A stretch of 64,000 nt of DNA from Mortierella sp. BCC40632. Lineage: Eukaryota > Mortierellomycota > Mortierellomycetes > Mortierellales > Mortierellaceae. The notes beneath the pieces were generated by a model, which was not told the DNA's origin, made no database searches, and saw only the letters and a list, made by a program, of their open reading frames with translations. The stretch's first letter is position 1, and each line of letters opens with the position of its first letter. Made by a program: the position numbers and the translations under genes. Location: assembly GCA_011634665.1 (NCBI GenBank), contig WAEK01000005.1, positions 1,151,001 through 1,215,000 of the forward strand, given 5' to 3'. Of the stretch, positions 55,403 through 64,000 are shown in pieces.

Positions 55403-55740
55403 TTATGCTCTTTAATAATTTATCTCTTACCTTTTTGAAAAACTCAATGGATACCCTTGGTCGTTCTTGATCGGAAAAGTGTGAATCAAGAGTGCATCTT
55501 GGGAGGGTTTAAATAGATATCAAAAAGTGCTGCGCGTTAGTCACATTTACTACGCAATGTTGTCGGATTATCTCTATCGGAGCATTTATCTCGCGCCACT
55601 GGAGCATATGACCAACGCCACCTTCAGATATTACTCCGATTGCCGCAGCAACAAGTATAAAAGGAGGGCAAAAAACTATCAAGAAACTGCACTAACCTCT
55701 CGTCCTCTCCTCTGATTTTCGACTAATAGTTCCGAAGCAA
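55403..55740 (+). promoter_or_regulatory. 28S-abutting segment with TATA box (copy 2)
   Basis: Nearly identical to 44493-44830, with TATAAAAGG at 55656. The interval to 56.43 kb repeats the sequence of 44.83-45.52 kb and contains no other gene. Confidence 0.55.
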
Positions 55741-56434
55741 TTTTCCTCTTTGATGCAGCCGACTAAACTAGTTATCACCAACTCAATAAACAAAGCAAAA
55801 GCAAGGATTGAAGGATAAAATACCTCCATGCTGTCGTTGATCTCCTCTGACCTGAACTAACTCTCACTAACATTATACTAACGCGACTAACATTGTACTA
55901 ACACTGTACTGACGCTGCTCTAACACCCTTCACCCTGTCGCTGCTCTCTTTTATTACTGTCATTACTCATCCTCTGCATTATCGCTGTTCTCACTCGGCG
56001 CTGTCGCTGCTTTCCCTTGTATTCTCTATCCTCTCACGCTGTTCTAACACATCGCCCCCTCCTGTTGTAGTATCACCCTTGCTTTCACAATATTTCCTGG
56101 TCCTCTTTCCCTTCTCTGGTCACACCCACGACATTGTCGAGGCTGAGTAAATATCCGAAAAAAAATTCATTCGGCCACAATCGTCTCGCACTGCATACAA
56201 TAATAACATCTTTACGACTTTGAAAAGATTGCTTAGGACGATGTGAATTCCTCGATATCCAACTAAAAGATATCTGTCATGCTAAAAGATGTAAAGTGCT
56301 ATCGGGGCAGAGGAGTTGAAGGAATGATTGCGAACAAAAGGGTATGACAACAAAAGGGTATAAGTATTTGATGGCTGATCGAAGAAAAAAATAAAAGGAG
56401 TGGCCAACGAGGCTGAAGAGGGTGCAGTGGTAGA

Positions 56435-59400
56435 CTAGCTCCTCTGCTTTTTGGGACAATCCTCATCGTTACTATCCTCATCGTCAGCAGAACGCTTTCG
56501 CGCATTCTTGAGACGATCAATGAACTCTACATGATCCTTGGGGAAAATATCGCCGAAATTGTAATCGCCAATGTTGATTACGACCTGCTGTACACCACTC
56601 GTGTCTTTTTGGGAGATCTGATGGTGCCAGCAGCTTGTCACTCCACTTGGTAGGGTATGCTACAATCATGCTGATGTAGACGTTGTTGGGACAGTAATTG
56701 CGGAAAGACTTCACGTGCGCCTCAATTTTGGGTGCAGAGAACTGTACTGAGTGCCTCATTCCAGTCCTTCTCCGAAAAGTTGGACGACCCTTGATGCAGC
56801 TTCATCTGTACAAAAACAGGTACTAACCGAGCACCATCGATCCGAATAAAAGAAAACCAAATCCGGTCCTGACGGCTTAGACTTGGGGAAGAAAAATGGG
56901 GCGACGGGCATGCTGTTGCGAGTTGACTGATGGTTAACATGGGCGTCCATGAAATCCTCCATTGATATCGTCGCGTGGGTTGTGCCTTGCTCGAGTCCAG
57001 GCTCCCCCTCCCAACAATCTCCACCTTACCGACAAGAGATGGACACATGTCAGCAATGGGGGGTTCGTGTGGCCAATCCGATAGGGGTTGTTTGTTGAAT
57101 GTCTCACTAAAAACACTCATCATGAACCGCTCAAACACACATCCCTGATCAGAGGCCGTTGCCTTTACCATCCGTTTCCGGATTTCCTTCTTGAAATAGG
57201 GGTCTGTGGCCATGAAATAGTTCTCCACAGCCTTGGAAACGAAGGGCTCGTCCAAAACGGTAGTAGCCTTACCCGAGATGATTTTGATCCGACCAAACGC
57301 ATGCTCCACCAACTGAGGGTCTACCTCCTTGAGGACAAGGTCGTGACTCCCAAACATGCATCTCTGATACATGAGGAGGCCGAGCATGCTCTCGATGGAA
57401 TCCGCAAGTCGATGTTTGTATTGGTTGTGTTTGTCGTGAAGGCGCCTGATCTCGAAGCAAATGTTGCCTTTGATGTGTCGATTTGCCCAAGATACTAGCC
57501 TACCCTCAGCATCTTCGATAGTCTTCCTCCATGTACCAGGGTCGTTGTTTTCAATAATCCTCTCTATAGACAGAAAGACATTAAGGTTGCAGGTGTTGAG
57601 CATACTGGACATGAGATCATCTTGGCCTCTCCAATCATGCTAGTATCAAGTTAACATACCAATTGCTGCAATAGCAGGACGATAGCGACCCGTAAACTTT
57701 TCGTACAGCATGTCGACTGCTTCCGGTGGGAGTTGGTCCTCTAGAGCCAATTTGGACTGGTCGTCTTTCAGACAGGTCTGCACCCGAGAAATGTAGGCTG
57801 TGATCGAGTCTTTGTCAGTCCAGCCTGGGAATTCCAGGAAATCGAATGGAGTGGAACTATCTTTCAGGTCCGAGCCAGAACTCTGAACCCAGAAGAGCGT
57901 AGCAATGCTAAGTCCTGTGCCGCACGTAACTAGTGTGAGCTGATGCTGACCGATGTCTCGGAACGCATGGAGGATAGGTGAAAGCAATGGCCGAGCAGGG
58001 TTCACAAAGTCTGACTCTGATTTGAACGAGTCGCTGAAACTGTCGCCCAGAATCTGTGCCTCGTCATTGATGATCAGAAGTCGGGTATTGTCCTTGATCT
58101 TTGGTAGACATCCACGATTGACAAGACGTGCTTTGGCATCCGCGTGCATGTTACGAATCAGTAGCGAGAGAGGGAGTAAGCCGTGATGCTGAAGTTCAAG
58201 AAGTTTGGTAAAAAGAGCGAGTTAAAAATGTCCTCCAATAGAACATGGGGACACACTTGAAGCAGAGCCCAACGTGCACTGGTAAACGTGTCACCACAGC
58301 CAGGGACGCTCAGACAGTACCTGAAGACAAGAAGCCGAGAGAGGAATAGCAACTGTGTAATCTTCTGTGCAAAATAGTTGTTGGTTTCAAAAATCTACGA
58401 CAGCAGAAGTGTCCTGGAGATCCTTTAAGCGTTGGCGGACGGTGTTGTGAAGTGTCATCATATCCGCAGAACCCCAATCGTCATCAGCGGCATTGAAGTA
58501 GAATCCCCAGTGTTGAGAGAGAAGCTCAATCACAGCGCGAGTTTTGCCACAGCCTATGGCAGTTCAGTTGAAGAAAGTAATGATCAGGAAGGCAATTGAC
58601 ATGAACATTGTCGCTACAGACTGTGCATTGTCGAGGGCATCAAAAATTACCAGACACGCCAAAGATGGGTATGTTGAACCGATTGTTCTCATCTACAAGC
58701 TTGAGAATGGATCCGGCTGCGAGATTCCTTGACACTGAATCGGGTTTGGAAGGGTCAGGGAGGTCCATGAATAGAAGACTAGGCCGGCTTGTTGGTGCTT
58801 TCCCTAGTCCTCGGCGCCATGCTCTAGGCAGTCCTTGAATGTTCCCTGTGGTGGTTGGAAGCTGTCCTTGGCCATTCACAAACGCGTCGAGAAACTTGGC
58901 CACATCTGATCCTGGTGCAAAGAATTGGTCCATGATTGCTTTGATGTCGGCATGGAGGTCGCCTAGTCAGAAAAGTGGAGAATATGTGATGTTGTTAGAA
59001 AAAAAAAAAAAAAAAAAGCATGGACAAGAGAACATAAGCGAGGTCATACCTGATAGCGGCGTACTGGGACGAGAACCGTCCGAATGGTAACCAGGAAGTG
59101 GAGTCAATGAGCGAGAAGGCGCAGGCGCATGGACTAAAAGTGAGAAAAAAGAAAGGTTAGACTGTTGAATAGGCTCATGCTGGCAGGATCAATCAGCAAG
59201 ACACATCTGCATTACCTTGAGGAGGGCGTTGGACAATGATGTTGATTGTTTTCTTGGGAGGAGCATCTGGAAAGGCGTCAGTAATGTCGTCGGTGGGGTC
59301 GAGCTCTACGGGTGAATCAATTGCGCTCAGGAGGACAGGCTGGTGCTTTTTGGCCACAAGGACAGGGTGAGAGACGCGCCAGAGAGTGAGGTTGTTGGCA

Positions 59401-59549
59401 ACAATGTCGTCAAAGTCAGGACTTTGCTTGGTCTTGATGAGCTCCTTGAGATCGCCAATCGAGTCGTCAGGAGAAATCTTGACAGGGAACGCCTTGGAGG
59501 TAGCCTCTCCATCAACAAGGCAGAACAAGGTGAAGGGTTTGTCGGTCAT
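56435..59549 (-). pseudogene. CRN effector copy 2: header intact, several frameshifts in NTPase and nuclease regions
   Basis: It has the same five-exon structure as copy 1: 59216-59549, 59050-59133, 58651-58962, 57660-58553 and 56435-57620. The header (MTDKPFTLFCLVDGEATSKAF ... IIVQRPPQ) is open but clearly diverged from copy 1. Walker A is again made by splicing at 58651/58553, and Walker B is LLIINDEAQIL. Relative to copy 1 there are indels near 58,210 (+2), 58,389 (+1), 57,005 (-1), 56,848 (+1), 56,740 (+1) and 56,605 (+1), mostly in short homopolymers. Either the gene has decayed recently or the assembly has uncorrected indels. Outside the indels the last two exons are almost identical to copy 1. 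Confidence 0.8.
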
Positions 59550-60079
59550 GCTGCTGTGAAGCATCAATGAGAAGGAAGGAAGGGATAAAAGTGATGGCTG
59601 TAAAGGGAGCAAGAGTAGTCAAGAAGGTGCGAGAGGCAGAGAAAGCCAGGGATGAACGAAAAGGGAAAAGGGTGGGATTAAAAAGAATGAAAGGGCGTGA
59701 GAACGGTGGCAAAGATGATGAAAGTGTGGAAATGGTGGCAAAAAGAAAGGATGTAAGATACAAACAAAAAAGTAAGGCCGAAAGAGAGGGTGAGAGCGGT
59801 AAAGGCAATAGAGGGGAGAAAAGGATATGAGTGAGGAAGGTGACATTTGCAAGGGGATGCCAGAAAGAAAGTGCATGGTGGTGATAGAGATGGCGTGGGG
59901 TGAGCAAAGGGAGCTGCAAGGTTGATGGGGCGGTGACGCAGCAACTGCGGAGAGTAGAAATTCGGTGACGTAACAGAGTGGCTTGCGCCCTGCAAGCCCT
60001 CCCATGCTCATCTTCACCCCACCATCATTTCAACACACACACGAACATTTTCTCGAATCTTTGGAAGCTGATTTATAGC
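59550..60079. promoter_or_regulatory. Divergent promoter region 2 (CRN copy 2 / partner B)
   Basis: 530 bp separate the two start codons. It carries the block GACGTAACAGAGTGGCTTGC shared with the first locus at 49,060-49,080. No TATA box with good spacing was seen on either side. Confidence 0.5.
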
Positions 60080-62314
60080 ATGGCAGATTCGATCAATCCC
60101 AAGACATACTATGACCTGTGCTTATCCTCCGGAGACAAGGCGACAGCTCTGGGCTTTTTCAAGTTTACAGGTGTCTCTTCTGCATACGTCGGCTCAATCA
60201 ACGACACCTGGAAACGATTCATTGCTACCGTGGAACCTGTTGCCCGCAGAATTGAACTGCAGCAGGATTGGGACCAACACAAGCAGAAAAGGAGGGAATA
60301 CTGGAATGCCAAAAAAACAGAGGAGGAAGCCGCTGCTGAGCAGGTAAGAGAAACACAAGTTCGTTTCATGAATACTACGAAGTTCTGGTTGCGTTGCTAA
60401 TGATGACTGCTGTATTGTAGAGGGATTATCTTAAGACCGTCTCGACGGCGGTTATGTGCGACAAAACGAGGACAGTCGAAGTCGTCGGCAAGAGATACCG
60501 GGATCTTCTCCAGGACGAGTTACACCGCAACTTCACTTCCTCGAGTAGCTGTGATAGCAGCAAACGTGAATCCGTTTGTCCTGTCGATGGAGAAAGCGTC
60601 AGTACTTGCAATGACCAGAGAGCTCTCAAACGGCGCAAAGGAAACAGAGTTTATGATGAGGCATTGAAGTTGTTCGAAGGCTCGCCTTTGTTTGACTTGT
60701 TCGCGTTCATCTTCAATAAGGTACTATATTACATGACTTAATATGCTCTTGTTAATGTTGTTATTTCATACTAAATTCTTCAAGGTTCCATGTTGCAGGC
60801 GCAAGGTGTAAAGCCCAATCCTCTCCCAACTGTCTCATCCGCTATTGAAACACCCAACATCCGTCGAATTGCTGCATATGCACACAGCAAACTATGCAAG
60901 ACCAACATCACAGAACAAGAGTTGAAAAATGTCTAGTAAGTTACTCGTACTTGAATTCTAAAATATGAGCGACTTAACTCTACATGTTCTTTAATACGAT
61001 CTTGAACGCTTCTTGCGTTTATGTTGCGATAGTATTGCTCTGTCTTGCATAGTCTCTCCGCATATTCCGGATGCGAGCGCTGTATTTGGGGAAGAGATAC
61101 TAAGCAAGATCAAAGAAGAAGTTGTCCTCGAGAGTTTCGAGCCCTCTCGGATTGATGATGTCCTTTCCCGACTTCGCGATGCCTTCGTGGGAAAGCTTGA
61201 TGTCAAATATCTTATGGAGGAGATATCACTTCATGTTGCTAACAGCATTAGATGCAAGCGAGATGGTGAGGAGACGGACAAGGATCTATTGGAACTCGAA
61301 AGGATGGCTCTTGAGATCATTCGATATTTGTATGTATATTTGCAGTCCCTCTCTTGTGGTTATCGCAATTTACTATGAAAATCTAATCTACACCATTGCT
61401 CTAATTCAATAGCTGCATGTTGATTATCACCAAACAGTTTGACCAGAAGCTGTCAGAGACTACTTGTGTCTCGTTCTGGAACCACATATGGATCATTCTG
61501 TTTGGCTGCACCGACATCACCTTCGATATGGGTGAGTTGGCATCCACTGCTACTAAAGCTGATATGCAAGCGATGGAGATCTTATTTGGCTCGCTATCAC
61601 AGACTGGTGGTAGGAAGACTGACACCTTGGTGAGAGTGCGACAAGTGACAACGGGCGTAACAAGTATGCTCGAATGTGCTGTAAACGAGCATAAGCCTAT
61701 GCATGCTAGTCTCGCTGCCTTGTCCCATCAATCAAGCAAGCTTCTCAGGATTAATCGAAGCATCCTTAGTCACGTTGCATCCAGGGAAACCATCGTGTTT
61801 ATCGACGCTCATGGAATGACAGGCACGATCCACGGAATGAAGGCTATTAAGGATGTATTCGGGACACGATCATTAGGAACAATCGCTCTTCCCACGAACA
61901 AGTATGAGCTGCAAGATTTCCTTCAAGGGGACTCGTTGATTTTATTATTCCGTTACAGAGTAAGGATCTAATGATGACAACAAAGACAAACTTTGCACGA
62001 TTGAGTCAATTTAGCTCTACACTTCTAACTCGTAACAAACCATTTAGCAACATATGTGTCGCTTCGCTGATGCTCTGATGGCGCAGAAGGCTCTTGAGAG
62101 AAGATCAACCTCAGTTTATCGCTCTCAGTCTACACCCTCGTTTCACACTCCATCAAAGAGGAGAAGCTTAGTCCGTACCCCGGACTCTACCACGGACTCT
62201 ACCACGGACTCTACCACGGACTCTACCACGGACTCTACCACGGACTCTACCACGGACTCTACCTCGGACCCATCCCCAGATCCAACAGCCAGCCACCAGG
62301 GCCTCTCACTCTGA
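60080..62314 (+). CDS. Partner gene B: PD-(D/E)XK-like protein with catalytic Lys missing (603 aa)
   Basis: Six exons are 60080-60343, 60421-60720, 60799-60935, 61033-61329, 61413-61959 and 62048-62314. All have GT-AG introns in consistent phase and the gene opens with ATG. Homology to partner A is visible at SPLFDLFAFIFNK (A: SPFFELVDFIFKK), CIVSPHIPD, GGRKTDTLVRV...SMLECAVNEH (A: RKVDMTIRV...CVFECKPKV), LLRINRSIL and the final QHMCRFADAL (A: AHMTQFANEA). Introns after FIFxK, before the IVS/IVN block and before (A/Q)HM match those of A in position and phase; the 61.33 kb intron is unique to B. The E-x-K position reads E-C-A, so it may be a pseudoenzyme. The tail has seven DSTT repeats. The frame is intact, implying selection. 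Confidence 0.78.
62183..62265 (+). repeat. 12-bp tandem repeat GACTCTACCACG, about 7 units (DSTT in partner B)
   Basis: Perfect in-frame repeats within the last exon encode Asp-Ser-Thr-Thr. A length polymorphism between strains is likely. Confidence 0.92.
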
Positions 62315-62558
62315 CTGATACTCCGGCGTGTGACAAATTGTAAAAGGTTGGTTTATATCTGACACAACATAGAAGAATACGTTTCAGCATTGTACAACAG
62401 GGGGGCGCAGTTTAGGCAGCCTCACATGCTAATGCAAGGCAATGTTGAATGTGTGTTTCCGATAGCCTGGATGGTAGAATTCAAGACACCATGCGCAACA
62501 GTTATTGTAAGTCACGTTTGGGATGAACATGAAAGCCCTTGGGTACGGAGAGTGCTAC

Positions 62559-62865
62559 GACAGTTCCCTTCTGGCAGTCACTTAGTGACTGGGTGGTTGG
62601 GCGCAGTAAGAAATCACGACGAAAACTCCAGGGTGGGTTCGCGTCGGAAGGTTGTTTGGTCGTCGCAGGAACGTTTGGCCATTAGAATGGCTATAGTTTT
62701 CATGCGATGCACAGAACAACCCTCAAGATATACTTCCTTTAGCACTTTCTGGCACATTGACATGTTGTGACAGTTCCCTTCTGACAGTTACTTGCTGACT
62801 GGGTGGTTGGGCGCAGTAAGAAATCACGGCGAAACTCTCGAGTGGGTTCTCGTCGGATGTGGGTT
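62559..62865. repeat. ~88-bp direct duplication
   Basis: ACAGTTCCCTTCTGGCAGTC...GTAAGAAATCACGACGAAAAC...GTCGGA at about 62559-62648 recurs at about 62771-62858 with about 10 percent differences. Open frames around it have no recognisable product. The stretch 62.87-63.33 kb holds nothing that I can support. Confidence 0.75.
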
Positions 62866-63328
62866 GTTCATTATCATCCAACCCCGTATTGGTTGACAGA
62901 ACAATTAGACTTGATCTGCTTACTTCAGCATGTGATTGGCCGAAGGAGATTTTTGTTGTCTGCATAAGAGCGTGCACACCAGCAAACGGGCTCACCTTGA
63001 ATCTGGTTTTTTATTCTGAGAAATAGCGACATACCCAGATTACAAAGTCATCCCACTGATGTTTTTAAACATTATCACGCTTTGCTATCTTTCACTGCAT
63101 GTTTGTTTCTTCTAATGGGGTTTGAGCTTGTAACTAAGAAACTTTGCGTTAAATAAACTTATGGCTACACACTATTAAACGAATGAAAGTAGGAGAGATG
63201 GCGTCAATGTCGCTTTTTTTTAGCATCAATGTCGCTTGAATGTCATTGATATTGGGCATGCGGATATGAATGCCCCTAAAGAATGGCAGCACAAGTGAAA
63301 ATGAAGCAAAGAAATTTGCTCTTCACGA

Positions 63329-63360
63329 ACAAATCTATAGAACAATGGGCTTAATTTCAG
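63329..63360 (-). pseudogene. 28S rRNA 3'-terminal fragment (copy F, 32 bp)
   Basis: ACAAATCTATAGAACAATGG and the next 12 bases match the reverse complement of the 28S 3' end in copies A and E with two differences. Confidence 0.65.
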
Positions 63361-63370
63361 TGGGTCGCCT

Positions 63371-63848
63371 TTACTGTTGCATTGGCAGCAAAGGTTTCTT
63401 CGATTCCACTGATCCCTGAACCCTCTCTGAACCCACTTGTCTCTTCCTTGCACACTACCGACCCTAGTTCCCCCCCCCTCCACGTTTTTTTTTTTTTTTT
63501 TTTTTTCCCTGGCCTCCAATGGTTTCCATCGACCAACTCATTGACGGGTTAGCAAACCTAAACCTCGCCACGGAAGATGGTCGCCAACAAGCTCACCTTC
63601 GCCTCTTTAGCGTCATTCAAGCGTCGTCTGCCACTGCCACTTCTGCGTCTGCCGCCGCCTCTGTTGCTGCTGCAACTGTTAGAGCCCCTGCCTCCTCGAG
63701 ATTTAAAGGGGAAGAGATGCCCTCGTTGCAAGTGCATTTATCACCCAGGTGGAAATATTTGGCAAAAATCTTGCAGCCACTGACACGAGACAGGATCCTC
63801 GACAACCAATGCCACTCCCTCATCCCCACCAAACAGGGAAAAGAATAA
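63371..63848 (+). mobile_element. Gypsy LTR tail, primer-binding site and gag-leader remnant with a small ORF
   Basis: TTACTGTTGCA followed by TTGGCAGCAAAGGT reproduces the end of the 70-bp LTR and its primer-binding site (2527-2550), and CTGATCCCTGAACCCT resembles the leader. An ORF at 63519-63848 (MVSIDQLIDGLANLNLATEDGRQQ) follows a long T-run. In a second frame it has a CPRCKCIYHP motif (about 63,716-63,745) that could be a zinc site. The LTR 5' part is missing. This is a truncated element or a host exon placed behind an LTR leader. Confidence 0.5.
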
Positions 63849-63862
63849 GGCGACAGTGGAGG

Positions 63863-63917
63863 TGCAAGTAAGTCTGCTTTATTAAGGTATGTCTATTAGA
63901 GGTATTAATATAGGTCA
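63863..63917 (-). repeat. Candidate 55-bp LTR-like sequence (fourth family)
   Basis: On the minus strand it starts TGACC, has TATATTAATACC at positions 7-18 and AATAAA at 35-40, and ends ACTTGCA. The spacing matches the three short LTRs. No purine tract, primer-binding site or target duplication is evident, so it may be a solo copy or a coincidence. Confidence 0.35.
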
Positions 63918-64000
63918 GAGGGCGAAGCAAGGTAGGCAAAGCAATGTGGTACAGGAAGGCGGAGTGTGGTGGGCTAAATTCTGTTTCAAGGAAGCATACG

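Overview
The window reads as nuclear DNA of an early-diverging filamentous fungus, most likely a member of Mortierellaceae (Mortierella and relatives). The reasons are short GT-AG introns, several Crinkler (CRN) effector genes whose N-terminal domains carry an LFCLVDGE-like motif, chromodomain Ty3/gypsy elements, DIRS, Tad1/I-like LINE and PIF/Harbinger elements, and a 28S rRNA tail. The genus is an inference. Much of the DNA is accessory: mobile elements, minisatellites and effector genes.

Layout. 1-11.7 kb: a gag fragment open at the left edge, a truncated minus-strand gypsy element, a plus-strand gypsy element with 70-bp LTRs, a decayed LINE and minisatellites. 12.3-20 kb: a truncated antisense 28S rRNA tail, a POT1-like OB-fold gene, and a gene that fuses a C48 (Ulp1-like) peptidase to a FAR1-like domain. 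20-24.2 kb: a DIRS element with split inverted repeats and an internal complementary region. 24.3-35.4 kb: two paralogous CRN nuclease-type genes (A and B) and a C2H2 gene. CRN-B is split by a 6,018-bp gypsy element with 74-bp LTRs and a 5-bp target duplication. 35.7-44.3 kb: a C2H2 protein gene with a 21-bp minisatellite at its 5' side, an unknown two-exon gene, a two-gene Harbinger element with 106-bp inverted repeats, a solo LTR and a small CCCH gene. 44.4-62.3 kb: the most notable region, described next. 62.3-64 kb: repeats and a gag-leader remnant.

The 44.4-62.3 kb region holds two copies of one locus. Each has an antisense 28S fragment, a TATA-bearing segment of about 300 bp, a minus-strand CRN gene (header, P-loop NTPase, PD-(D/E)XK-like domain; five exons), a shared divergent promoter region, and a plus-strand partner gene. 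The two partners (A 49.6-52.1 kb, B 60.1-62.3 kb) are diverged paralogs with matching intron positions and a PD-(D/E)XK-like core. The CRN bodies are nearly identical between copies, the CRN headers are clearly diverged, and the partners are only remotely similar. Both CRN copies contain frameshifts in this sequence.

Exon boundaries were placed by hand from splice consensus and frame continuity. No alignment, expression or database search was possible.
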